NCBI RefSeq assembly: GCF_041146795.1
Contig: NC_135178.1
Location: 3,276,344-3,340,343 of the forward strand
Reading direction: 5' to 3'
From: Maylandia zebra
Taxonomy: Eukaryota; Chordata; Actinopteri; Cichliformes; Cichlidae
Length of the DNA: 64,000 bases
Part shown: positions 37,501-46,901 of the stretch, one piece after another
Position numbering within the stretch: the stretch's first letter is position 1
How the letters are laid out: each line of letters opens with the position of its first letter
Notes under the pieces: generated by a model
Database searches by the model: none
The model's input: only the letters and a program-made list of their open reading frames with translations
Told to the model about the DNA's origin: nothing
Program-made: the position numbers and the translations under genes

Positions 37501-40500
37501 GCATGCATGGAAGGTTTCACCACAAAAGTCCAGCACTCTGACACTTTACGCTAAGTGGAAGGAAAGAAGCTTGGGACTAGTGAGTGCCAGAACCACTGTT
37601 CAGGATGAAACAAAGATCCGCCAGTATGTCGGAAAGATGACACAACTCAGTGGTTCCCAAACTTTTTTTGCTGGGCCCCCTTTGTTTTACAAGAAAAATG
37701 TTCGCGCGCACACATCCTCCAACCACACACACACCCATATTTTGCTCCATTGCGGTTTATTTCAAACATTTAGTAAATAATTAAGCAAATACAAGTAATC
37801 TGCAATAAATTACAGGTAGTAAGAAAATAAACGACTAACTCTTTTACGCTACGTCCGCACCTACACGAGTATTTTTGAACACGCAGCTGTTTCGTCCACA
37901 TGGAAACGGCGTTTCGAATCACTGAAAACTGAGATTTTTAAAACTCCTTTTTTGAGTTTAGTGTGGACGAGGAATACAGAGTTCGTCACACAACATCAAA
38001 GGTATGTGCCTTTTTCCACGTCACGCTGTACGCCACGTTATTGTTTACATGAGATGAACTGCAGAATGGCAGACACAAAATACTGTTAATCTGACTGACT
38101 GCAGGTTTTACACACAGTTACTGTCCCTCCATTTACAAAGGCAGAGGCATCACAGTGTGATTATTTTACGTGTAGTTGTTTTTTTCCCCGTGTAATAATA
38201 TTCAACATTGCTTTTTCAAAAAATGCCTCTCTGTGCAAAATGGGTTTAAAAACATAAACAGCTGTGGGATACTGTTTGTCCATGATTTGAACCGGGGAAC
38301 AAATCGTGGCAGGATCAGCCTGATGTTATTTGTATCCCGCTGTAACTTTACTGTATAAAGTATAGTATAGTATGTACAGTGGGGTAAAAAAGTATTTAGT
38401 CAGCCACCGATTGTGCAAGTTCCCCCACTTAAAATGATGACAGAGGTCAGTAATTTGCACCAGAGGTACACTTCAACTGTGAGAGACAGAATGTGGAAAA
38501 AAAAAAATCCATGAATTCACATGGTAGGATTTGTAAAGAATTTATTCGTAAATCAGGGTGGAAAATAAGTATTTGGTCACCTCAAACAAGGAAAATCTCT
38601 GGCTCTCACAGACCTGTAACGTCTTCTGTAAGAAGCTTTTCTGTCCCCCACTCGTTACCTGTATGAATGGCACCTGTTTGAACTCATCATCTGTATAAAA
38701 GACACCTGTCCACAGCCTCAAACAGTCAGACTCCAAACTCCGCCATGGCCAAGACCAAAGAGCTTTCGAAGGACACCAGGAAAAGTATTGTAGACCTGCA
38801 CCAGACTGGGAAGAGTGAATCTACAATAGGCAAGCAGCTTGGTGTGAAAAAATCAACTGTGGGAGCAATCATCAGAAAATGGAAGACATACAAGACCACT
38901 GATAATCTCCCTCCATCTGGGGCTCCACGCAAGATCTCATCCCGTGGGGTCAAAATGATCATGAGAACGGTGAGCAAAGATCCCAGAACCACACGGGGGG
39001 ACCTGGTGAATGACCTGCAGAGAGCTGGGACCAAAGTAACAAAGGTCACCATCAGTAACACACTACAACGGCAGGGAATCAAATCCCGCAGTGCCAGACG
39101 TGTTCCGCTGCTGAAGCCAGTGCATGTCCAGGCCCGTCTGAAGTTTGCCAGAGAGCACATGGATGATACAGCAGAGGATTGGGAGAATGTCATGTGGTCA
39201 GATGAAACCAAAGTAGAACTTTTTGGTATAAACTCAACTCGTCGTGTTTGGAGGAAGAAGAATACTGAGTTGCATCCCAAGAACACCATACCTACTGTGA
39301 AGCATGGGGGTGGAAACATCATGCTATGGGGCTGTTTTTCTGCCAAGGGGACAGGACGACTGATCCGTGTTAAGGACAGAATGAATGGGGCCATGTATCG
39401 TGAGATTTTGAGCCAAAACCTCCTTCCATCAGTGAGAACTTTGAAGATGAAACGAGGCTGGGTCTCCCAACATGACAATGATCCAAAACACACCGCCCGG
39501 GCAACAAAGGAGTGGCTCCGTAAGAAGCATTTGAAAGTCCTGGAGTGGCCTAGCCAGTCTCCAGACCTCAACCCCATAGAAAATCTGTGGCGGGAGTTGA
39601 AAGTCCGTGTTGCTCGGCGACAGCCCCAAAACATCACTGCTCTCGAGAAGATCTGCATGGAGGAATGGGCCAAAATACCAGCTACTGTGTGCAAACCTGG
39701 TAAAGACCTATAGTAAACGTTTGACCTCTGTTATTGCCAACAAAGGTTATGTTACAAAGTATTGAGTTGTATTTTTGTTATTGACCAAATACTTATTTTC
39801 CACCCTGATTTACCAATAAATTCTTTACAAATCCTACCATGTGGATTCATGGATTTTTTTTTCACATTCTGTCTCTCACAGTTGAAGTGTACCTCTGGTG
39901 CAAATTACTGACCTCTGTCATCATTTTAGGTGGGGGAACTTGCACAATCGGTGGCTGACTAAATACTTTTTTGCCCCACTGTATATCTCCAAAATGTCAG
40001 AAGTAGTTAGTCATTACAAGAAGTGTTTGTGAACAAAAAATCACGAATGTGGGATACTGTTTGTCTCTGCAGGGAGACCTACCTCGGCACTTGTGCAGGT
40101 GAAGCCAAAGGGCAGATTTGCTTCACCATATTTTCTAGTCTTTGGCTTAGAATGAAACATATTCAGCGATGCTTCATCTCCTGCTTTGCGTTTCTGTAGG
40201 TGCCCGTGCTAGCAGTGTCCAAGCGTTTTGTTTTTTTTCCCCCCTTTCCATCCCGCGCCCCCCTGCCATGGCTCTGCGCCCCCCACACTTTGGGAAGGTC
40301 TGACACAACTGATCCTACAAATGGCTGGACAAAGCTGGACTAAAATACAGCACAGAGGCACTAATCATGGCAGCACAGGAATATGCACAAGACTGACAGA
40401 GGCTGGGTCTACAACACTAGGCACGAGCCCAGGTGCAGGCTGAAATGGTGGTTGTGGTTGAGAATGACCAGGCCAAGACTTCCAGATACTGATGGACAAA

Positions 40501-43500
40501 TTGGTGGCAGCTAACCAACCACATGTAGTAGTGGTGGGCAAGAAGCGGAAGAAGTCTGTAGTAACAGATATAGCCATCGCAAGTGATAGCAAAGAACACA
40601 AAAGCTTGAGGAATACCAAGAGCTAGAGATGTGGAAGGTGAAGGCAACAGTGAGCCCTGTGATCATCAGAATACTGTTGACCACAGGCAGTACCCGCCAG
40701 ACGGCGGTAACAGCACCAACATTTTATTTTATAGTCAAGTTCCCAGGTATAAACTGTATATATAGCAACCAGACATGTGTAAACAAGAAAGTGTCACAAA
40801 ACCACACATCATCGAGCTGGCATCAAGATGTCATTATTGTATCCATTTTAACCACTACCAGCTGATGTTTGTTGTTTTTTTTAAATTCAAATATACTATT
40901 TTGTCCACAGTCATAATACCCATATGGAAGAGATATTTATAAATCTTCTGACGTTTGTATCTGTCTTGTGTGAAACTTGTATGAAAAGCATACAAGAGTG
41001 AAAACACATATAAGATCCCTTGAAAAATGATATAAATGAAACTTGTATCTTTTGGATATTTACTAAAACAATATATGAAAGTGGCCACTTTCATGAGTGA
41101 ATCATATCAGCCTTATATGATTCACTATATGAAGAAGGCCACATCTGATGCAAGTCTTTTATAAGTTTATTCTATTTCTTTTCCATATGGGGGGTAAATT
41201 ATGTGGGACAGTAAGTAAACTGTCTGTCACATATTTCACATGACATCAAGATTCTTTCTCTAATCACATATTTTATAAGCAAATGGCTGAAATGATTAGT
41301 TCGTTATCCAATTACTTGCCAAGTAATTTTTAGTCACTGGTGGCAGCCTCATACTGACCCCTGGAACTCCTTCCACTGGTAATCACTGGCATCTCCCAGA
41401 ACAGACATGTTGAAAGCCTTAACGCATTCATCTCCGACGGTAAGGAACTGGGCTGAGGAGGGGCAGCCAGTTTGCATGTGTGAGTCAGAATCCTTTTAAT
41501 GCTTGTTCCAATGCTCGTCTCGCTTGCTATGCTGACCACTCAACCCCCAGTGCTATCACACTTGTGTGACAAATTCAACAGCGTAGCAGAAAAAGAAGAA
41601 AAGCGCAGCGCTCTGGCTTTAGTGCTGCACGGGTCTTTGGAGGGAAGAGATGGGCTGTAGCAGAAGCCTTCAACTCCAGTCTACTCTAACAAGCAGCATG
41701 TGAGAGGAATTAGATTCCATAACACTTGTCCCTCCTCAACAACAGGCTCTACGCTTGCCACTGATCCCAAACGCTCACACACACACTGCACTACAGTCAC
41801 ACAGAACTCGTGCAGAGGGAGGAGGCATGAGAAAAGTGGCAAAGATTAAAAAGTCAGCTGGAAGCTTTCCTAATACTCAGTGAGTCTGTCCCATGACAAA
41901 AGTGCACCAAGTTTGGGTCTTTCAACACACAGATCCCTTTTTTCTTTAAAGAAGAAGAAATAATTCAAGCTTCTGGAACTACTTTTCCAATGACACTAAG
42001 AAAGCTGCAAAACGCTGCATTTTGAAAATAGTGTCAAATTAATTGTTTTAATTGTTATGCAAAGGTTCGAATTTACACACAGCTGCTTTAAGCTACCACA
42101 TTCTAAGGCCAGGCTTTGGCTGAAAAATGTAAAAGAATAAATAAATGAATGACTAAATTTATTCATAGGTTTGATAGTGTGCTTGGCATCATTGTCCTGT
42201 TACATGGCTGTCTCAGCCAACCTTTAGCCCTCGATAGATGGCCTTTTACTCCACAATACATCTCCCAGATGCTCTATGAGTGTCACCTGGTCCAGCTCGA
42301 GACATGATTATCAGATAATGAGTTCATGGTTTTTAGAAATTTAGAGAGAACATAAAAATTTAACAATAAAATACATCACTGTTGCAAGAAAGAAAAAAAT
42401 TAGATTAATACTTTATAAAATTGTTAATCTAGTGATTTAGTATGCAGTGGTAAAATACACAATTCAAAACAGGTTAACTGTTTTATTGCTGCGAGCGCTC
42501 TTTATAGTGCTGCACATTAGAGCTCTGAAGCTTAGTGGACACAGTCAACATAAAATATAACGTCCCATAGCGCAGTAAAGGTGAAGCGAAAATGATTTGG
42601 TTTTTTGGCATATCAATGTGAAACTGCTCTTACTGATTGAATGGGTATTTGTGGCACGTGTCCTATGCTCTAACTGCATTTCCAGTAGTGTAAAACAGAC
42701 TAAGAAGCTAAGTCAAAATCAAGTATAAATATGTTTACACATTTTGTGAATGGTTAAATGAATACACACACATTCCCATGACAACGTGACACACAGTTTG
42801 CATTAACAACTGGGATTACATCATGTATTCCCCAGTACAAACTCTATAGTACTCTTAAAACACTGGTTTTTATTTTTCCATTGGTAGTATTTTAAAACAC
42901 GTCCAAACGTCCAAAACTTGCTTCTACGGACATACGTCCCCATTCTTATCAATGACCGTTTACCTTCCTAATTCCTATGGAAGCAGTAAACTCTATAGAG
43001 TCATGTGAACTCTTTTTCACATAACTGTATACCACAGTTAAATGTAGTATAGCCATCAAAGTGTCTATATCACTGTGAATCAGCCTGCAGTGTTCTCATT
43101 GTATTCATTTTATTATTATTTTTAAACTGTGTGTCACAGTTTTAGACGTCCCATATCATGCTGCTTTTGTGGCTTTAGTTTCTAGAAGTAACCTCTTTAT
43201 ATGCACATGCACGCTTCCATAGTAAATACATTCATTTTCATTTACCAGTTATATGTTAATAGTCAGAATGTGGTTCAGTAAGTTGACTTGAGGAATCCTG
43301 TACTGCTTACATTGAGGGCAGGATGGGTTAAATGTTTTTCAAGAACACTTTGAAGCTCAAACAACAGTCCAGTATCTCACAATTTACTTGGCTTTCATTT
43401 TTTCTGAAAAGAAAATATCCCGATGTCAGATCTTGTTGTGCTCATTCACCCTGTGTGCAAAGCATCTCTCCTCACTCACACACATTTTTAAACAAGAAAG

Positions 43501-44412
43501 TCTGTGGCCAGTTCACGCATGAAAAAACATCACGCACCAACTAATTTTCACGCACCTGTCCATAAAATAAGTTAATAACTTCAGTAAATGAAAATAATGA
43601 AACTCTTTAATTTGCAGTAGCGTCCTTCTGAACGCGATGACGTTTACTGTGAAAAGGGGTAAACGTCATCGCGCTGTTTAAAAAAACAAAAAGCCCCGAA
43701 GTTTTGCAGGTTTTTGCCTGATAAAATCATCTACTTCTTTTATGCTTTTATTGCGGGCGACAGATAAACACGAAAGAAAAATTACATTTGATGAAGGCTT
43801 GAACAGTCTGAGAAGCTACATTCATGAATGCTACTTGGAAAATGAGCCACAGAATCATGTGAGCAGGCAGAACCAACACCGGAGTGTTTGATATAAGCAA
43901 TCATACTGCCGCAAACCTATAAGAGGTCACACTTTGCATGACAAAACGATTCAAACCCGCTCATACCGGTTAACTTTACACTGCATTAATAGTCCTGAAC
44001 TTCACTTAAATGCCGTTTTATTTTCTTCATTGTGTATATGAGGTCACTTTGAAATTCGGCACAGATATGTTGCTTTGACAAAACTTCACATCACTTCACC
44101 GGGATTCTCTTGATATTCCGGTAAAACACGTAACAAAGGGAATTAAAACCATAACTGAAATATGTACTACATGTTAGAAAGGGGCTTAAAATGATCCGCC
44201 TGCTCTTTAGACTTTTTTAATGGTGGTGGACTCCATTTAATCACGATTAATACAAAGATTAAAATGAAAGCTGGGTCAACGGCTAGAACATGGGCTAAAT
44301 CCTGGTGAGCTAGTTAGCTTATAGCCTAAAGAGCATTAGCTCGGAGTACAAAACCAACTCACCCTCCTGTGGGAGACAAGAAGTCTCCGTCCTCATCGTC
44401 CCCAACGAACAT
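17527..44412 (-). CDS. fkbp15: FK506-binding protein 15 (29 coding exons)
   Basis: Cytosolic adaptor (WAFL/FKBP133) linked in mammals to actin, microtubules and early endosomes. I reconstructed 29 exons with AG/GT borders (one or two donors weak). They sum to 3,600 nt, so 1,199 residues against about 1,219 in human. The start is [17 protein letters not shown] and the end [20 protein letters not shown], both matching the family. Order: N-terminal acidic motif and FGLDQ segment, WH1-like domain (about 65-170), FKBP domain (about 180-282), Ser/Pro-rich linker, coiled coil (about 525-880) and Glu-rich tail. No stop or frameshift was met. Exon coordinates are in the four following entries. Intron 1 is 10 kb and full of transposons. 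Introns 8 and 12 carry LINE and SINE pieces. Confidence 0.96.
19785..19848 (+). repeat. SINE 3' tail
   Basis: GCGCTTTGAGTGCTCAGAG through AAGCGCTATATAAG and CAGTCCATTTACCA match the tail of the SINE at 12,742-13,025. The tRNA-like head is missing. It lies about 100 bp upstream of fkbp15 exon 26, in intron 25. Confidence 0.65.
21975..22175 (+). repeat. Retroelement 3' tail
   Basis: The stretch ends in ATTTCCCTCAGGATAAATAA followed by CTTCTTATCTTATTTT, the usual 3' end of fish LINEs and their SINE partners. No coding part remains. It lies in fkbp15 intron 24. Confidence 0.5.
23604..25194. other. fkbp15 intron 20 with L2-type fragments
   Basis: About 24,095-24,305 is an inverted L2-type LINE 3' piece (TTTGGACTGTAGGAGGAAGC, GTACCCGGAGAGAACCCAC). 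24,917-25,055 is the same family in sense (GACAGACTGGCGACCTGTGC, GGATAAGCGGAAGCGAATGG). A 236-codon plus-strand open frame at 23,674-24,384 runs into the first repeat and is not a credible gene. Confidence 0.7.
28524..28571. repeat. (TA)n-(CA)n microsatellite
   Basis: About 18 TA units are followed by 5 CA units in fkbp15 intron 12. Confidence 0.95.
29385..29519 (-). repeat. tRNA-derived SINE head, decayed
   Basis: On the minus strand this reads GAGGTAGAGCAGGTCATCC, a shifted A-box region, then AAGTTGGTGTTTAAATCCCT, a mutated B box, then CTGCCTGCTCCAGTCTCC. It matches the head layout of a common fish tRNA SINE. It lies in fkbp15 intron 12. Confidence 0.55.
30377..32822 (-). other. fkbp15: fkbp15 exons 8-9: FKBP (peptidyl-prolyl isomerase) domain
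   Basis: Exons 32,754-32,822 and 30,377-30,520. The frame has [39 protein letters not shown] and [11 protein letters not shown]. By FKBP12 numbering, Tyr26, Phe36, Asp37, Val55, Ile56, Trp59, Tyr82 and Phe99 are kept. Phe46, His87 and Ile90 are replaced (Leu, Val, Arg). Mammalian FKBP15 has lost the Ala-Tyr-Gly motif, so this fish version looks closer to a binding-competent FKBP. Whether it has isomerase activity is unknown. The intron between these exons carries an L2-type LINE fragment. Confidence 0.9.
31318..32075 (+). pseudogene. L2-type LINE fragment with its 3' tail
   Basis: The frame 31,387-31,662 encodes [31 protein letters not shown] and [19 protein letters not shown], the end of an L2-clade reverse transcriptase. 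After its stop follow TAATTTAAAGAGACTTGAGG and TGCTATACAAATAAAACTGA, the typical 3' UTR end. It is antisense to fkbp15 in intron 8, and its AATAAA-type end faces the minus-strand gene in reverse, so it should not terminate fkbp15. Confidence 0.85.
33088..33135 (-). repeat. Retroelement tail abutting the fkbp15 exon 7 acceptor
   Basis: The minus strand reads TGTGGGACTAATAAAGGTTA then TCTTATCTTTTATCATCAG, directly followed by exon 7. The form GGGACTAATAAAGGTTATCT is a usual LINE/SINE 3' end in fish. The pyrimidine-rich part of the acceptor therefore appears to come from the tail. Confidence 0.5.
34353..34381 (+). repeat. Poly-A tract
   Basis: A-rich run broken by a C near its middle and ending AAC, in fkbp15 intron 1. 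No element could be attached to it. Confidence 0.8.
34995..35646. mobile_element. Non-autonomous hAT-like element with poly-G run
   Basis: The termini are TAGGGTTGGG and CCCACCTCTA, flanked by TTTCTTAC (34,987-34,994) and TTTCTTAT (35,647-35,654), an 8-bp target duplication with one difference. The interior has repeated ATCGTGATATT and ATAATATCGTATCGTG motifs in inverted arrangement near both ends and a run of 27 G bases at 35,002-35,028. There is no transposase frame. It lies in fkbp15 intron 1. Confidence 0.65.
35688..36080. mobile_element. Small element with terminal inverted repeats (MITE-like)
   Basis: It begins GGCTACATCCACAC and ends GTGTGGACGTAGCC, a 14-bp inverted repeat with one mismatch. 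Internal GAAAACGGCGTTTTCG and GAAAACGCCGTCTCAGTG are also inverted. ACA flanks both ends and could be a 3-bp duplication. A partial relative starts at 37,848 inside the larger hAT-like element. There is no coding capacity. Confidence 0.65.
36144..36606 (+). pseudogene. LINE fragment, reverse-transcriptase core
   Basis: The plus strand encodes [40 protein letters not shown] and, after a frame change, [13 protein letters not shown], matching the conserved GPD-S and NDYRPV blocks of LINE reverse transcriptases. It is interrupted by the hAT-like element at 36,607. The part after 37,244 looks like its continuation. Confidence 0.7.
36607..37236. mobile_element. Non-autonomous hAT-like element (630 bp)
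   Basis: The ends are CAGCGGTCCCCAAC and GGTTGGAGACCGCCG, flanked by a perfect 8-bp duplication CTCTAATG at 36,599-36,606 and 37,237-37,244. The terminal block (GGGCCGCGGACCGGTACTGG and CTGGTCCGTGGTGCAAAAGG) is typical of hAT/Charlie-like elements. There is no transposase. A 147-bp inverted-repeat insert lies inside it at 36,833-36,979. Confidence 0.85.
36833..36979. mobile_element. Short inverted-repeat insert within the hAT-like element
   Basis: About 40-bp arms with one mismatch start ATCTCCAAAGGTTGATTCTG at both ends, and a roughly 65-bp centre holds CACTCATCCAAGTGACTTC. A one-sided relative at about 59,138-59,215 shares GGTTGATTCTGTTC and TCACTCATCCAAGTGACTT. Confidence 0.75.
37365..37647 (+). 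pseudogene. LINE copy B, left part
   Basis: The strand encodes [20 protein letters not shown], matching the TTVQDET block of copy A at 9,065-9,835. It breaks off exactly at the target duplication ACACAACT (37,640-37,647). The right part resumes at 40,303. Confidence 0.7.
38377..39981 (+). mobile_element. Tc1-like transposon, nearly complete
   Basis: 1,605 bp flanked by TA duplications (38,375-38,376 and 39,982-39,983). The terminal inverted repeats are about 200 bp each (38,377-38,578 and 39,783-39,981) and begin CAGTGGGGTAAAAAAGTATT on the left, with the matching end AATACTTTTTTGCCCCACTG on the right. They remain almost identical, suggesting a fairly recent insertion. It carries one transposase frame. 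Confidence 0.95.
38745..39713 (+). CDS. Tc1-like transposase, C-terminal frameshift
   Basis: DDE transposase that cuts and pastes its element at TA sites. The frame gives 322 residues starting [20 protein letters not shown]. It has paired helix-turn-helix domains (residues about 8-110) and catalytic blocks [18 protein letters not shown] and [11 protein letters not shown], with the DD34E spacing of Tc1. The last residues CKPGKDL do not fit the family. Reading one frame over from about 39,690 gives [19 protein letters not shown] and a stop at 39,763-39,765, so two bases have probably been lost in the short TG repeat there. The catalytic core is open, but only the last 25 or so residues are affected. 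Confidence 0.9.
   Translation: MAKTKELSKDTRKSIVDLHQTGKSESTIGKQLGVKKSTVGAIIRKWKTYKTTDNLPPSGAPRKISSRGVKMIMRTVSKDPRTTRGDLVNDLQRAGTKVTKVTISNTLQRQGIKSRSARRVPLLKPVHVQARLKFAREHMDDTAEDWENVMWSDETKVELFGINSTRRVWRKKNTELHPKNTIPTVKHGGGNIMLWGCFSAKGTGRLIRVKDRMNGAMYREILSQNLLPSVRTLKMKRGWVSQHDNDPKHTARATKEWLRKKHLKVLEWPSQSPDLNPIENLWRELKVRVARRQPQNITALEKICMEEWAKIPATVCKPGKDL
40303..40700 (+). pseudogene. LINE copy B, right part
   Basis: The strand encodes pieces matching YKWLDKAG and EALIMAAQE of the LINE family seen at 9,065-9,835, then a decayed tail with several stops. It continues the copy interrupted at 37,647. Confidence 0.65.
40701..44362. other. fkbp15 intron 1, remaining part
   Basis: No gene seen. It contains a hairpin-forming sequence at 41,097-41,125, another at 43,633-43,673, and AT-rich DNA. 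Frames here are short and unsupported. Confidence 0.5.
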
Positions 44413-44666
44413 TTTTTTAAAAGTTTGAAGCCTTCGTCTATTAAATAAAAGAAACGCACAAAAATGTATTAACTGTTTGACATGACTAGTCTGCGACTTC
44501 CCCTTCCTGCTTGTGCAAAAATCAGCTGACTGTCCACCTGATCCGAGTTCAATTGACCGCAACTACCACTAGAGGGGGCCAAAGACCATATATAATCCCT
44601 GAAACACGACCAGGACAGGTGAGGTAGGCAAACCGCACAAGGTCATCAGGAGTTGAGTGTTGCTCA

Positions 44667-46901
44667 GGCTGTGTCCCAATCCAGGGTCTGCAGCCTTAAA
44701 GGCCGCATTTTAAGGCCGATTACATTACAGCGGCGCGACGAAGGCTGTCCCAATTCAAAGGCTGCTCGAAATGCGGCCCTCAAATGTGGCCTTCATTTCC
44801 CTGAATTTTAAGGCTGTGGCGGTGTACATATCCCACAATTCATAGCGCGGCAGTCGGTGTGGATAATTTTGCCGCAGACGACAGAAGCGGAGCGGTCAAA
44901 GGGTAAACTGTCAAAAGTAAGTACTGAATATGATGTCACTTATTTATGTGCAAATGTTTAATAATGAAGAACATTAAAACATTACTGTTGGCCACATGTC
45001 GGCAAAGTTATGTGACATTAGTGATGTTTGTACTTTCAGCGTTTACTTTGTTTTAAACCCTTTAAAATATAATAATACAATAGTCGACCTTAATCTTACA
45101 GAGATTGTGATGATTTTGTGGATAATTAAAGTCAGTCATATATCCACAAACACAACAAGCTGAAAGTCAGTGATGCTGCTCGGTTTGCAGTCCTGAATAT
45201 CACAGCACAAGCAGGATTCACTGCACTGTTAATGTGAGCTGTGTTATATTGCTGCCTCTGTTCGGTCACACATGTGTCCACTGCACCATCTGGGAACTCT
45301 TCTTGTTTACACTCGTAATAACACAAACACTAAATCCTGCTTCTCTGTGCTGTTGTGTAGCAGTGTGTACACCTGAGACTGTCACCTGTCTGTCTGTCCT
45401 GCACTCTCTCTCTGTTTCTTTCTCTCTGATTGTGGAATAAAAGTATGAACGTGTGTTTATAAGTTACACTTGTGTTTGAATCCTGCAGCTTATCACACAT
45501 TTGATTTCCATGTGTGACACCTGCAAGTGTCCAGAGTGAGGACAGACTGAGGGACACACTGCTGCACATCATCTGTGAGGCTTTGCAGCCCTGATGATCC
45601 ACCAGGACAAACTCAGCAGTGTGTGAGGAAGAGGAGGAGGAAGAGCCAGCAGCAGCTGACAGATGGAGAGAATAGACAGACTGTTCCCTGTTTGTGAAGG
45701 ACTGCTAGGAAAGTTTAACATAACTGTCTGTGCTGAATCAGTCTTATTAGGTAATGTTCAAATAATGTGATCATCCCAGTGTTTCCAGTGTGGGAGAAAG
45801 TACTCAGGGCCTTCAAGTTACACACTATGAAAGGCAGCAACAAGTTTAATGTTCAGAAACCTAAAGTGTGTATCAGCAGCAGAATGGAGCTAAAAATAAA
45901 TGTTGGTTTCAGTTCTATGAAGCTTTGAGGATTTTGGATCAGTAGCTGCTGTGTTTGTTGCATCATATTGCTGTAATTGTTTATATGCTTTATATATTCT
46001 GAGCTAAGTTGATCTATAGTGTTACATCATATTCTATAAGGATGTTATGTGTTTGTAGACTTTCTGCCCAGTTTGACCCATTTAGCAGAAGTCAGCCTGT
46101 TTAAGGCTCTGATATCTATTCTGTATGACTTAAAGCAGTTATGACATGGTCTGATTTTCTCAGCCAATAAAGGAATATTTCATATATCAGTCTACTCTTC
46201 ATTCTATCAGAAACAGTTATCACAGCTCGTACATTTGCTTTTACACATATAAGTAAGCATTGAGCCAAATTTAGTAATGCCAACATATTAAAAGAACAAT
46301 ATTTGCCTCTTATATATAATACATCTATAGATACACTGTCACAGACACTTGTCTTTGAGTGAAGATTTAAGGTGATTGGAAATTTAAATAAACGCAACTT
46401 GAATCTTTACTGAAGCTCAGTGTTTGACACAGAGTTCAAGTTCACTGCTGTAATATAATAATCTGACAATAACTATAATATTGGCCATATTATATTTACA
46501 TTACCAAAGTGAGATGATTTTAGTCTCACGACCAACATTAGCTAATTGTTATTTACTAGCTAATCTTAAAATGACTGTTCAGTACAGAAAAGCCCAACAA
46601 TCATGTTTTACAGTCACGTGGTCTCAGCCTCAGATACTCAACTAATCAAAGTGATCTCATTGAAAAACAAACGAATTTACAAAAAAACATTGTTCTCCTT
46701 CATTTCTGTCAAACAAACTGTATGAAACGTTTCGCGCGGTTAGTATCATGGTTGCTAGGCAACCTGAGCAGCGCGACGAAGGCTACACCGTCCCATTTCA
46801 CAAGCCTCGCACTTCCGCACTTCTCGTGCTTCCTAGCACGCGCCGTACCTAGGCGAACTGCGCGTACTCCGAAGCATGGGTCGCTGGATTGGGACACAGC
46901 C
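44667..46901. mobile_element. Large non-autonomous element with terminal inverted repeats
   Basis: It starts GGCTGTGTCCCAATCCAG and ends with the exact reverse complement CTGGATTGGGACACAGCC, so there is an 18-bp perfect terminal repeat around 2.2 kb. A second block, CGCGACGAAGGCT, is found near both ends in direct orientation. No transposase frame is present. No clear target duplication was found, so the superfamily is open (PIF/Harbinger-like or hAT-like are candidates). It lies 255 bp upstream of the fkbp15 start codon. Confidence 0.75.

Larger units (their letters stand above)
37648..40302. mobile_element. hAT-like element hosting a Tc1-like transposon
   Basis: The ends CAGTGGTTCCCAAACT and CTTTGGGAAGGTCTG form an imperfect inverted repeat. 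The 8-bp target duplication ACACAACT is perfect at 37,640-37,647 and 40,303-40,310. Without the inserted Tc1-like element (38,377-39,981) it would be about 1.05 kb. The interior has no transposase of its own. A partial MITE-like piece starts at 37,848. Confidence 0.85.
32938..44412 (-). other. fkbp15: fkbp15 exons 1-7: acidic N-terminus, WH1-like domain, start of FKBP
   Basis: Exons: 44,363-44,412; 34,190-34,293; 34,023-34,101; 33,762-33,831; 33,595-33,669; 33,297-33,395; 32,938-33,087. The joined frame contains [20 protein letters not shown], then the WH1-like stretch [23 protein letters not shown] and [20 protein letters not shown], all conserved in vertebrate FKBP15. Exon 7 begins the FKBP domain with [16 protein letters not shown]. 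The exon 7 donor GTCAAA is weak. Its acceptor sits against a retroelement-like tail. Confidence 0.93.

Noticed and set aside
38726..39694. 322-codon open frame on the minus strand
   Set aside because: It is the exact antisense of the Tc1-like transposase and has no family features of its own.
45132..45602. Frames inside the 44,667-46,901 element as a possible transposase
   Set aside because: They are under 95 codons, overlap on both strands, and show no catalytic motif.
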